Below, piece by piece: positions 43,926-52,579 of a stretch of DNA of 64,000 nt. Origin of the DNA: Streptomyces sp. SID8352 (lineage in GTDB: Bacteria > Actinomycetota > Actinomycetes > Streptomycetales > Streptomycetaceae); NCBI RefSeq assembly GCF_009862265.1, contig NZ_WWGX01000104.1:297464-361463 (forward strand). Direction: 5' to 3'. Each line of letters begins with the position of its first letter. Within the stretch, counting starts at the first letter, position 1. Under the pieces are notes generated by a model. That model saw only the letters and a list, made by a program, of their open reading frames with translations. It searched no databases and had not been told where the DNA came from. The position numbers and the translations under genes were made by a program.

Positions 43926-44744
43926 ATGAGACTGGCAACCCTGCGCACCACCGACGGAACGGTCGCGGCCCGCTTGGACGGTGACACGTTCACCGAGATC
44001 CCCGGCTGTACCGACATCGGCGCCCTGCTGCTGAACGAGGACTGGCGCCGACGGGCCGCCGACGCCGACGGGCGCCGTGTCCCGGCCGCAGGTGCCGGAC
44101 TCGGCCTCCTCGTGCCGAACCCGTCGAAGGTGCTGTGCACCGGCCTCAACTACACCAGCCACATCGAGGAGATGGGCCGGGGCCTTCCCTCCCACCCCAC
44201 TCTCTTCGCGAAGTTCGCCGACACCCTCACCGGCCCCACCGACCCCGTGTCCGCCGCGCCGGAGGACCCGGAGATGGACTGGGAGGGAGAACTCGCCGTC
44301 GTCGTGGGCCGCACCGCGTACCGGGTGGACGAGGACGAGGCGGCCGAGTGCATCGCCGGATACACGATCGCCAACGACATCTCCATGCGCGGTTGGCAGA
44401 ACCGCACCACGGAATGGCTCCAGGGCAAGATCTGGGCCCGCTCCACCCCGGTGGGCCCCGTCCTCACCACGCCCGACGCCTTCGACCCCGCCACCGCCAC
44501 CCTCTCCACCACGGTGAACGGAAAGACGGTCCAGGAACACGCCATCGCCGACCTCCTGTTCACACCCACCCGGCTGATCGCGTACATCTCCACCATGCTC
44601 CCCCTCCGCCCCGGCGACCTCATCCTCACCGGCACCCCCGGCGGAGTCGGCCGAGCCCGCACCCCACGCTGGTACCTGACCCCCGGCGACGTGGTCGAAG
44701 TGACCATCGACGGCATCGGCACACTGACCAACCCGATCATCTGA
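43926..44744 (+). CDS. fumarylacetoacetate-hydrolase family protein
   Basis: 272 residues. Metal ligands fit the FAH C-terminal domain: MDWEGELAVVVG supplies two Glu, and GYTIANDISMRGWQ an Asp; KVLCTGLNYTSHIEEMG and LILTGTPGGVG are further signatures. Members hydrolyse beta-diketo acids or act as hydratases/decarboxylases/isomerases of oxo-dienoates in meta-cleavage pathways. Last gene of the cluster, followed by a hairpin. ATG 43926 is preceded by GAAGGAGAAGGAG, a strong site. Confidence 0.9.
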   Translation: MRLATLRTTDGTVAARLDGDTFTEIPGCTDIGALLLNEDWRRRAADADGRRVPAAGAGLGLLVPNPSKVLCTGLNYTSHIEEMGRGLPSHPTLFAKFADTLTGPTDPVSAAPEDPEMDWEGELAVVVGRTAYRVDEDEAAECIAGYTIANDISMRGWQNRTTEWLQGKIWARSTPVGPVLTTPDAFDPATATLSTTVNGKTVQEHAIADLLFTPTRLIAYISTMLPLRPGDLILTGTPGGVGRARTPRWYLTPGDVVEVTIDGIGTLTNPII

Positions 44745-44745
44745 C

Positions 44746-44772
44746 CCGCCCGGCACCGAGAGCCGGGGGCGG
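44746..44772. terminator. hairpin at the end of the ring-cleavage cluster
   Basis: CCGCCCGGC-ACCGAGA-GCCGGGGGCGG, a 9-bp stem with a small bulge, one base after the stop codon. Confidence 0.5.
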
Positions 44773-44827
44773 CTCGGATTCTGCGCGGGAGAGCGCAGTC
44801 GTCCACTGCTGGGCGGTTTCGTTCGGA

Positions 44828-45193
44828 TCATCGGACGGACCGGAGGAAGATACCGGCGAACGCTGACCGACCCGTCGACCTCGGCGACGGTGTCGAAGAC
44901 CACCCGGCAGCCCCCGAGTCCCGCATGGTGGTCACGCTCGTCGTGGAGTGGCGCTTCGGCTTCTCCAAGATCGTGGGCAGGTGCTTCCGGCGCACTGCCA
45001 CGACGGCGTTCGGGTTCACGTCGAGCGCTCGCTGCCGCACGGCCACGGTCACCGGGTTCGGAGGAGCTGCGTGGGCGAGACGGTGGTTGCTCAGGACGTC
45101 CCGCGCCTCCCGGATCTCCTCGGGCGTGCCCGTCCCCTTACCGATCGTCCGGCTCGCGCGTTGGACGCGCTTGTTCGAGTTCCCAGGGGCCAC
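44828..45193 (-). CDS. hypothetical protein, 121 residues
   Basis: The N-terminal 75 residues look like real protein: NKRVQRASRTIGKGTGTPEE, IREARDVLSNHRLAH, VNPNAVVAVRRKHLPTILEK. The last 40 residues are Ser/Arg-rich and less convincing, so the end may be frameshifted. No family recognised. The neighbouring sequence at 45195-45910 on the same strand also looks like decayed coding DNA. Confidence 0.4.
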   Translation of the reverse strand: MAPGNSNKRVQRASRTIGKGTGTPEEIREARDVLSNHRLAHAAPPNPVTVAVRQRALDVNPNAVVAVRRKHLPTILEKPKRHSTTSVTTMRDSGAAGWSSTPSPRSTGRSAFAGIFLRSVR

Positions 45194-45194
45194 T

Positions 45195-45910
45195 CACTTC
45201 TTCGTGGTCGCGACCGTACAGGGCCGCGCCGGCGCCCGCCTGCGGCTGTCGCCACGGCCGCGCGGCCCTTTCCGGTTGATCGCCAGGCTTCCAACGAGCT
45301 GCCAGGCGGCCGTCAAAGAGAAGCTGAAGAACAACGACGACGCGATCGATGGGTAGGGCCAGCTGCTCCAGCAGCACCACGAGCAGGTGCTCGGCAGTGC
45401 GCTCGCGGGCGGCCTCTGCCTTCTCCGTTGCGGCGGCGACTGCGTCCGCGCCGTTCGGGTTGTGCCTGTACCAGTGGCGGCCCTGCTCCGACTTGTACGC
45501 CCGCGGGCCTCGGCCTCGGCCTTGTCGATCCGGCCCAGCAATCGCCAGGCGCCGCCCGCACCGAGCCGGCCGCGGCCGCACCGTGGACAGGTCGGCTGCC
45601 GGAGCTCGCCGCGCGCGCTGGACGGCGATTCTGCCGGGGCGGTGATCGTGTGAGTGCCGAGCCGAGCGGGATCGACCTCGCGCGCCAGTTCCTGGTCGCG
45701 GACCGGGAGGCGGCGAAGGAAGACGGCGCCACCCGGACGAAGACCGAAGCGGCGTACCGGCACTGTCGTACGCCGCGACGGTCCTGAGCCGCTCAGGCTC
45801 AGTGCGCTGCTGTCGGCCGACTGCCTCACCGCTGCCCGATGAGCACGCCGACTGCGAGTCCGCGTACGTCGCTGGAAGCTGGTGACGGTGGTGAGCCGGC
45901 ACCTCAAGCG
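45195..45910 (-). pseudogene. decayed coding region, unknown family
   Basis: Protein-like stretches appear in different leftward frames: DQELAREVDPARLGTHTITA then PTCPRCGRGRLGAGGAWRLL and RIDKAEAEARG in one frame, followed by YKSEQGRHWYRHNPNGADAV and ERTAEHLLVVLLEQLALPID in another. The CPRCG motif suggests a zinc ribbon. At least one frameshift is needed to join them. Possibly a plasmid- or phage-borne gene. Confidence 0.4.
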
Positions 45911-45997
45911 GTGGTGCCTCGCGGTCGATGGCGAGAAGGAGCCGGTGAAGCCGGGGGTGGCTCTCGAGCTCGAACACCAACAGCCGCCGGGACAAGC

Positions 45998-46680
45998 TCA
46001 CGAGCTCCGTCCCTCTGCGTCGGAGAGTCCTTCAACTGGCTTGCGTGAACTGCGAAAACGTTGACTGCCCGGCCTTGGGTCAAGGCCCCACGTGGCCTGG
46101 TGCCACCAGCAGGACGGTTCGAAGCGGTACGCGCCATGCGCGAGCTCCACGTGTTCGATCCACGGCTCGTGCTTGCATCGGCGCGAACGGATGATGTGGC
46201 GTTCCGTCGCCTCCACGTGCATCCGGGGGAGGGCGGCGTAGTACCGGGCGGGCAGGGTGCGTCGCTCCAGGAGGCCGCGGTACTCCGGCAGGGGCAACGC
46301 GGCGCCCTCCTTGTTCTGGAGGAAGGACTGCGGCGTGCTCATTCCCTCGCGGGTGTTGCAGTTGCCGCACAGCGGGCCGCGGACCAAGCCGTGGTCGTGG
46401 CAGTGATCCCAGAACGCCGCCCGGGACTCCGAGCACAGGCGGCACAGGCAGTCGTCGGCGCGGGTGCTCCGTGTGCGGGCCGACTCGTACAGCACGCCGC
46501 GCAGGTGGCCGGTGCAGCGCTGGAAGGTGACTCCCGAGCACGGCGGACACAGGTTGACGCAGCCGAGCGGAGTCGGTGTGCGCCAGGCGCCCCAGCACGG
46601 GCCCTGGGCGCGGCAGCGGCCGCAGATTCGGGCCCGGTCGGTCGCCGGTCTGATCAGGTGGCGGCAGCCATGGTCAGATA
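45998..46680 (-). CDS. recombination endonuclease VII domain protein, start unclear
   Basis: The C-terminal 220 or so residues before the stop at 45998 show CGRCRAQGPCWGAWRT, CPPCSGVTFQRCTGHLRG, CLCRLCSESRAAFWDHCHDH and GPLCGNCNTREG, the zinc-binding and HCHDH core of phage T4 endonuclease VII relatives (HNH-type, resolving branched DNA), as widely found in Streptomyces. The first conserved residues (DHGCRHLIRP) lie at about 46655-46685, overlapping the end of the Nramp gene. No in-frame ATG, GTG or TTG occurs between them and the far upstream ATG at 46978, so the true start is lost or non-standard. Confidence 0.65.
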
Positions 46681-48063
46681 GATCAACACGAGGTTGAGCG
46701 TGATGATGACGACGACGACGAGCGTGGCAGCCACGACTACCGGTGTCCGGTTTGCGTAGCAGCCCATGACGCTGCGGCGGGAGGTCAGTACGACGAGCGG
46801 TATGAGGGCGAACGGGATCCCGAAGGAGAGCACGACCTGGGAGATGACCAACGCGTGCGTCGGATCGGCTCCGGCAGCGAGCATCACGAGGGCCGGGATC
46901 ATCGTGATGGTCCGGCGGATCACCAGGGAGATCCGTCGGCGCAGCAAGCCCCCCATGATGACGGCACCGGCGTAGCACCCGACTGCAGTGGAGGCGAATC
47001 CTGACGCCAGGAGGCCGACGGCGAAGAGCAGCGCGATCCCGCCGCCGAGATGAGCGCCGACGGCAGCGTGCGCACCTTCGAGGGAGCCGTCGGTCTCATT
47101 GCCCCGCAGCGCTGTCGCTGCCAGCAGCAGCATGGCCAGGTTGACGGCGCCGGCCACGAGCATGGCCATTCCCACGTCGTACTTGGTCGCGGACAACAGC
47201 TTCCGTCGCTGCTGGCCCTCCTGCCCTCCGTGCCGGTCCCGGGCAAGCGCCGAGTGCAGATATATGGCGTGGGGCATGACCGTGGCGCCGAGCATGCCCG
47301 CTGCCAGGAGAACGCTGTCAGTGCCGTCGAAGCGGGGGATCAAGCCGTTCGCGGCACCCGGTGCAGACGGAGGGGCCACGAAGAGGCCGGCGCAGAACCC
47401 GACGGTGATCACTGCGAGCAAGGCGATGATCACCTGCTCGAAGGGTTGCTGTCCACGTCGGCTCTGCAGGGCCAGGAGCCCCATCGACACCAAGCCGGTG
47501 ACCAGCCCGCCGACTGGCAAAGGCAGATCGAACAGGAGATGCAGAGCGATTGCTCCGCCGAGCACCTCGGCCAGGTCGGTGGCCACTGCCACCAACTCGG
47601 CTTGCGCCCAGTAGGCCAGCCTGCCGACACGTGGCATCCGGTCACGCAGGGCTTCTGGCAGCGACTGGCCGGTGACGAGCCCCAGTTTGGCCGACAGGTA
47701 CTGCACCAGACAGGCCATCAGATTCGCTGCCACGATGACCCACACGAGCAGGTAGCCGTATGTGGCACCGGCGGTGACGTTGGTGGCCACGTTACCGGGG
47801 TCGACGTAGGCGATCGCGGCGACGAATGCCGGTCCGAGCAGGCGGAGCCGCTGCAGACGGGACGGAGCGGAGTCTCGGGGATCAGCCTTTGCATCTGGTT
47901 TGGGGCCGGTGGTGTACAGGCTCTTCTCCCTTACGACTCGGTCGGCGATAGCCGATGGTGTTCTGGCCGCAACACGCGGACGGCCGCGCAGGTTTCTCGA
48001 GTGTGACCAAGAAGGACGGATGGCGGGGCGGTCGCACCGCCCGGCGCCCGCCTGCGTGATCAC
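46654..48063 (-). CDS. Nramp-family divalent metal transporter (MntH-like)
   Basis: 469 residues as drawn, with eleven predicted helices. Helix 1 contains AIAYVDPGNVATN and helix 6 MPHAIYLHS, the metal-coordinating DPGN and MPH motifs of manganese/iron importers. Driven by protons. The frame opens at GTG 48063, but the first 45 residues look unnatural; family resemblance starts near RLQRLRLLGPAFVAA. An AGGGAG site at about 47930 precedes a CTG-TAC-ACC stretch, so the real start may be near 47920. It overlaps the endonuclease gene's beginning. Confidence 0.9.
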   Translation of the reverse strand: MITQAGAGRCDRPAIRPSWSHSRNLRGRPRVAARTPSAIADRVVREKSLYTTGPKPDAKADPRDSAPSRLQRLRLLGPAFVAAIAYVDPGNVATNVTAGATYGYLLVWVIVAANLMACLVQYLSAKLGLVTGQSLPEALRDRMPRVGRLAYWAQAELVAVATDLAEVLGGAIALHLLFDLPLPVGGLVTGLVSMGLLALQSRRGQQPFEQVIIALLAVITVGFCAGLFVAPPSAPGAANGLIPRFDGTDSVLLAAGMLGATVMPHAIYLHSALARDRHGGQEGQQRRKLLSATKYDVGMAMLVAGAVNLAMLLLAATALRGNETDGSLEGAHAAVGAHLGGGIALLFAVGLLASGFASTAVGCYAGAVIMGGLLRRRISLVIRRTITMIPALVMLAAGADPTHALVISQVVLSFGIPFALIPLVVLTSRRSVMGCYANRTPVVVAATLVVVVIITLNLVLIYLTMAAAT

Positions 48064-48130
48064 CGGGCTCGCCCGCCCCCGGCCGTCTGCTTGTACCTGG
48101 TGTCACCTGCCGCTGGGGCAGATGCGTCGG

Positions 48131-48367
48131 CTACGTTCCAGATGTGCTCCGTACGAGGAGGAGGGCGAGTCCGGTGAGCAGCATCGTGGTGCTCACCAGG
48201 AACACAAAGGGCATGAGCCGAAGGCGCCGTTGCACGCGTACCCGCAGCGGCGGGGGAATAGCGGAGACGGGAATGCGGGCCCTGACGCACAGTCCCAGGG
48301 CGGCGTAGAACAGGCCCAGCACTCCCAAGCTTGTCAGGACCTCCGGGAGATTGCGGATGTCACCCAT
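48131..48367 (-). CDS. small membrane protein, two helices
   Basis: 78 residues. Two hydrophobic segments (LTSLGVLGLFYAALGLCV and MPFVFLVSTTMLLTGLALLL) flank a basic loop RVRVQRRLRL. ATG 48367, weak ribosome site. No family recognised; located upstream of, and cooriented with, the Nramp gene. Confidence 0.6.
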   Translation of the reverse strand: MGDIRNLPEVLTSLGVLGLFYAALGLCVRARIPVSAIPPPLRVRVQRRLRLMPFVFLVSTTMLLTGLALLLVRSTSGT

Positions 48368-48522
48368 GGCGTCGTCGCTTTCGGAGAGGGACGTCCGCGC
48401 GTGGTTGCCGCGCGGGCGTGGGGATCGTCGTCGGTGGCGGGGCAGCCGCGGTGTGTGGCTGCCTCATGGCCGGGCGGTCACCGGCTCCTGAAGGCCGTGG
48501 CTTCCGCCCGGTGCTGGGGCCA

Positions 48523-48583
48523 GGGTCTTTCGTTTGGATCAGGCCGGACCCCGCGAGCCCGGCGTGATCCAAACGAGAGGCCC
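48523..48583. repeat. 61-base palindromic repeat, copy 2 (intergenic, inverted)
   Basis: Arms TCGTTTGGATCAGGCCGG (48530-48547) and CCGGCGTGATCCAAACGA (48559-48576) pair at 17 of 18 positions, loop 11 bases. It is the reverse complement of the copy at 28677-28737, with 3 differences. Here it stands between genes and could also act as a terminator-like hairpin. Confidence 0.8.
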
Positions 48584-48998
48584 TGCCCCCCTGCTGTAGG
48601 TCCTCCTATGGAAGAAGGCGGCCTGCTCGCTGCGCTGGGCGGCGGCGATGACCTCGGCCGAACGGCGGTGGCGGCTCAGTAGAGCCGGCCAGGTGCTCGT
48701 CATATCGGTTCGGAACGGGCTCACGATCAAAGTGCGCCATGGACACGACTCATCTCCGAGGCTCGGACCATGCAGGGCGCGCCCCCCGATCCCAGGAACC
48801 GGCGTTACTACTCGCGAGCGAGTTTGCGGTCAGGGAAGGCCGTTTGCCAATGCCTGGGAAACGTATCCGAGACTGGAACGGCCACTGACCTGGCATTGTT
48901 CATTTTTGCACGGCATGTGAACACTTTTGACTGTTGCCGTTCATCTCTTGGCTGCTGACGATGGCCCACATAACAACGACGCCAGAAAGTTGGAGCCA
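48584..48998. promoter_or_regulatory. promoter region of the second catabolic island
   Basis: About 415 bases, no gene seen. The last 110 bases are AT-rich. An inverted repeat GTTCA (48898-48902) ... TGAAC (48918-48922), 15 bases apart, lies about 77-100 bases before the first gene's ATG, with an A/T-rich centre; candidate operator for an unknown regulator. Confidence 0.4.
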
Positions 48999-49907
48999 AT
49001 GAGCAGCAAAGTCGGGTTCATCGGGCTTGGCACCATGGGGTTGCCGATGGCGATCAACCTGGTCGAGGCGGGCCACAACGTACGCGGGTTCGATGTCGTC
49101 ACCGCCCAGGCCGAGAAGGCGCGCGAGCACGGGTTCGAGACGGTGTCCTCGGCGGTCGAGGCGGCCGACGGCGCGGATCTGCTGATCACGATGCTGCCCA
49201 AAGGCGACCACGTCCGGCAGGTGCTGTTGGCCGAGGGCGGCCCGCTGGACGTGCTCGCACCGGGCAGCATCGTCGTCGACTGCTCGACGATCGATGTCGC
49301 CACCAGCCGTGACGTCGCCGCCGCCGGGACCCGGCGCGGCATCCATGTCCTGGACGCCCCGGTCTCCGGAGGCGTAGGCGGTGCCACCGCAGGCACCCTT
49401 ACGTTCATGGTCGGCGGCTCCGCCGAGGCGGTGCGGTCGGCCCAGCACGCCTTCGATGCCATGGGGAACAAGACCGTGCACTGCGGCGAAGCCGGAGCCG
49501 GGCAGGTGGCCAAGACGTGCAACCAACTGGTGTTCGGCAGCAACCTCGTCGCGGTGTCCGAGGCGTTCGTGCTCGGTGAACGCTCGGGCCTGTCGGCGCA
49601 GAAGCTCTACGACGTCCTGAGTACGTCGTCGGGCAACAGCTGGGCCCTCGCCCAATTCTGCCCCCGTCCCGGGCTGGTCGAGGCCGCGGCCGCGAACAAC
49701 GACTACGCCCCGCGGTTCGCCGCCGACTTGCTGGCGAAGGACCTGGGGCTGGCCGTGGCCGCCGCCGACGGTGCGGACATGGAACTGCGGGTTGCGGCGG
49801 CCGCGCGGCAGCTGGTCGACGAGCTCGCGACGGCGAGCCCCCGGCTGGACTGCTCGGCGGTCATCAGGGTGATCGACCCCGACGACACCGCGGTGCCCAG
49901 CACCTGA
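48999..49907 (+). CDS. beta-hydroxyacid dehydrogenase (3-hydroxyisobutyrate dehydrogenase family)
   Basis: 302 residues. N-terminal KVGFIGLGTMGLPMAINLVE is the nucleotide-binding signature; VLDAPVSGGVGGATAGTLTF the substrate site; GEAGAGQVAKTCNQLV contains the catalytic Lys. Oxidises 3-hydroxy acids (3-hydroxyisobutyrate, tartronate semialdehyde, serine-like substrates) with NAD(P). ATG 48999 with GGAG 4 bases upstream. First gene of a six-gene unit; with the following aldehyde dehydrogenase it could convert a hydroxyacid through a semialdehyde to an acid or acyl-CoA. Confidence 0.9.
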   Translation: MSSKVGFIGLGTMGLPMAINLVEAGHNVRGFDVVTAQAEKAREHGFETVSSAVEAADGADLLITMLPKGDHVRQVLLAEGGPLDVLAPGSIVVDCSTIDVATSRDVAAAGTRRGIHVLDAPVSGGVGGATAGTLTFMVGGSAEAVRSAQHAFDAMGNKTVHCGEAGAGQVAKTCNQLVFGSNLVAVSEAFVLGERSGLSAQKLYDVLSTSSGNSWALAQFCPRPGLVEAAAANNDYAPRFAADLLAKDLGLAVAAADGADMELRVAAAARQLVDELATASPRLDCSAVIRVIDPDDTAVPST

Positions 49908-49952
49908 TCGACATCCCGTCGAATCCGAACCAACCGAAGCCGGAGCCGAACA

Positions 49953-51428
49953 GTGCCAACACTGACTCCCACGCTCAGCAACGAGTACCTCAACCTCATC
50001 GACGGGCAGTGGGTCCCGTCCCGCAACGGCCAGTCGATCGCCGTGGAAAGCCCCCGCAGCATGCAGGTCATCGCCGAGGTGCCGCGCGGGGACGAGAAGG
50101 ACATCGACGACGCCATCGCGGCCGCTCAGCAGGCGTTCCCGAAGTGGCGTGACACCGCCCCGCGGGCCCGCGGTCGGTTGCTGCAGCAGATCGCCGACGT
50201 CCTCGAGGCCGATGTCGAGCGTCTCGCCCGGATCATCTCCGAGGAGAACGGCAACGCGATCAAGACCCAGTCGCGCGGCGAGGTCCGGTACGCCGTCGAC
50301 GTGTTCCGCTACTTCGGCTCGCTGGCCAGCGAGTCCAAGGGCGAACATATCCCGCTCAACGCGCACGTTCTCGACTACTCCCGCCGCGAGCCTCTGGGCG
50401 TCGTTGGCGCGATCGTGCCGTGGAACGCCCCCGTCCAGCTGTCGGCCATGAAGATCGCCTGCGCCCTGGCCGCGGGCAACACACTGGTGCTCAAGGTTGC
50501 CGAGGACGCCCCGCTGGCCGTCCTGGACATGGCGAGGATCTGTGCGGAGTTCCTGCCGGCCGGCGTGCTGAACGTCGTCGTCGGCTACGGTGTCGAGGCC
50601 GGCGAGGCCTTGATCACCCATCCCGGCGTCGCGAAGCTGTCATTCACCGGCTCGACCGCCACCGGCTCCCGAGTGATGTCCGCGGCGGCCGAGCGGATCG
50701 TTCCGGTCTCCCTGGAACTCGGTGGCAAGAACCCGCAAATCGTCTTCCCGGACGCCAACGAGGAGTGGGCGGCCCAGGGCGCGATCTCCGCCATGCGGTT
50801 CGCCCGCCAGGGCCAGTCGTGCACTGCTGGTTCCCGGCTGTTCGCCCACCGCAGCATTCTCGACTCCTTCGTCGAGAAGGTCGTCGCAAACCTGGCCAAG
50901 ATGAAGGTCGGTGACCCGCTCGACGAGGACTCCGACATCGGCGCCATCGTCAACAAGAAGCAGTTCGACCGGGTCTGCGGCTACATCGACGACGGCCTCG
51001 GCCAGCAGCAGTCGCAGGTTCTGCTGGGCGGCAAGCCGCCGGCCGACGGCCCGCTCGCCGGCGGCTACTTCGTCGAGCCGACCGTCTTCGTGGGCGTTGA
51101 GAACGAGTGGCGCATCGCCCAGGAGGAGATCTTCGGACCGGTCCTCTGTGTGATCCCGTGGGACGACGAGGACGAGGTCATCGCGATGGCCAACGCCACC
51201 CACTACGGGCTCTCAGCGTTCGTCTGGACCCACGACCTGGGCAGTGCGATCCGCACCGCCAACGCTGTCGAGGCCGGCTGGGTGCAGGTCAACCAGGGCG
51301 GCGCCCAGGTGCTGGGGCAGTCCTACGGCGGTGTGAAGCAGAGCGGCATCGGCCGCGAGTTCTCCCTCGAAGGCATGCTCGAGGGCTTCACCCAGCGCAA
51401 GCACATCTCCATCGACATTAGTCACTAG
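49953..51428 (+). CDS. NAD(P)-dependent aldehyde dehydrogenase
   Basis: 491 residues, usual length. NAD site FTGSTATGSRVMS, catalytic Glu in LELGGKNPQIV and Cys in QGQSCTAGSRLF. No CoA-dependence feature is obvious, so a carboxylic acid product is likely. GTG 49953 has GGAG 8 bases upstream. Lies 45 bases after the dehydrogenase gene, same unit. Confidence 0.92.
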   Translation: MPTLTPTLSNEYLNLIDGQWVPSRNGQSIAVESPRSMQVIAEVPRGDEKDIDDAIAAAQQAFPKWRDTAPRARGRLLQQIADVLEADVERLARIISEENGNAIKTQSRGEVRYAVDVFRYFGSLASESKGEHIPLNAHVLDYSRREPLGVVGAIVPWNAPVQLSAMKIACALAAGNTLVLKVAEDAPLAVLDMARICAEFLPAGVLNVVVGYGVEAGEALITHPGVAKLSFTGSTATGSRVMSAAAERIVPVSLELGGKNPQIVFPDANEEWAAQGAISAMRFARQGQSCTAGSRLFAHRSILDSFVEKVVANLAKMKVGDPLDEDSDIGAIVNKKQFDRVCGYIDDGLGQQQSQVLLGGKPPADGPLAGGYFVEPTVFVGVENEWRIAQEEIFGPVLCVIPWDDEDEVIAMANATHYGLSAFVWTHDLGSAIRTANAVEAGWVQVNQGGAQVLGQSYGGVKQSGIGREFSLEGMLEGFTQRKHISIDISH

Positions 51429-51454
51429 ACCCGAACAGAAAGGACCACCACTCG

Positions 51455-52579
51455 ATGACTACCCCGAGCGTGGCGGCCGACGCCGTTGGCGCCACCAGCT
51501 CCGCCGCCGGAGTCGTGGACTGCGACGTGCACGCGGTACTGCCGTCACCGCACTCGCTGCTGCCGTACCTCGACGAGTACTGGGCGGACCAGCTCGTCGC
51601 CCAACTGGCCCCCAGCTACGAGCCCAATTACCACCCCCAGGGATCCGCGATCGCACAGCGGCCCGAAGCCCGCGTCGGCGCCGACGGCCGTGCCGCGACC
51701 AACGTCGAGAACGTCGTTGCCGACGTCTTCGCCGATGGCTTCACCGACTATGCCGTGCTGAGCTGCCTCTACGCGGTGCAGCAGATCCACCAGCCCCGCC
51801 GGGAGATGGCGCACGCCAGGGCCCTCAACCACTGGCTCGCTCAGGAGTGGCTGGACAAGGACTCGCGGCTGCGCGGGTCGATCGTGGTCCCGCTGGGCGC
51901 GCCGCGCGCTGCTGCCGAGGAGATCGCCTACTGGGCCGGGGACCCCCGGTTCGTGCAGGTGCTGCTGCTCGGCCAGTCGGAACTGCTCTACGGGCGCGAG
52001 ATCAACTGGCCGATCTGGGAGGCCGCCGAGGCCGCCGGGCTGCCGGTGGCCCTGCACGCCGGCGGAGTGTTCCGCCAGGCGCCGACCTCGGTGGGCTGGC
52101 CCGCATCACACCTTGAGTGGTACATCGGGCAGACGTCCAACATCGAGGCACAGCTGAACTCGATCATCTCCGAGGGCGTACTGCAAAAGTTCCCGGACAC
52201 CAAGATCCTGCTCAGCGAGCTCGGCTTCCACTGGCTGCCGCCGTTCATCTGGAAGTTCGACAAGCTCTGGCGCAGCTACCGGCCCGACATCCCCTGGGTG
52301 CAGGAGCCGCCGTCGGAGCTGATCCGCCGGCATGTCAAGGTCACGACCGCCCCAGCAGACGGCGCCGAGCTGCCGGGCGGGCTCGACTCGATCGTCGACC
52401 GACTGGGCTCGGAGGACATGCTCGTGTACTCGAGCGACTACCCGCACCGGCACTACTCGGCGCCGCGTGACATCGCCAACGGCACAGACAACGCGGACCT
52501 CCTGGACCGCATCTATCGGCGCAACGCATTCGACCTGTACAAGCTCACCGCTCCCGCCGGAAAGGTTGGCCAGTCATGA
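51455..52579 (+). CDS. ACMSD-type amidohydrolase/decarboxylase (first of a pair)
   Basis: 374 residues of the COG2159 group (amidohydrolase_2), which includes aminocarboxymuconate-semialdehyde decarboxylase, resorcylate decarboxylase and meta-cleavage hydrolases. VVDCDVHAVLPS gives a DxH in place of the usual HxH; VALHAGGVFRQ supplies a His and YSSDYPHRHY the Asp. Metal-dependent. Its stop overlaps the next gene's ATG (ATGA 52576-52579). It shares layout with the next protein (DxH start, SDYPH end), so the two probably arose by duplication and may form a heteromer. Confidence 0.85.
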   Translation: MTTPSVAADAVGATSSAAGVVDCDVHAVLPSPHSLLPYLDEYWADQLVAQLAPSYEPNYHPQGSAIAQRPEARVGADGRAATNVENVVADVFADGFTDYAVLSCLYAVQQIHQPRREMAHARALNHWLAQEWLDKDSRLRGSIVVPLGAPRAAAEEIAYWAGDPRFVQVLLLGQSELLYGREINWPIWEAAEAAGLPVALHAGGVFRQAPTSVGWPASHLEWYIGQTSNIEAQLNSIISEGVLQKFPDTKILLSELGFHWLPPFIWKFDKLWRSYRPDIPWVQEPPSELIRRHVKVTTAPADGAELPGGLDSIVDRLGSEDMLVYSSDYPHRHYSAPRDIANGTDNADLLDRIYRRNAFDLYKLTAPAGKVGQS

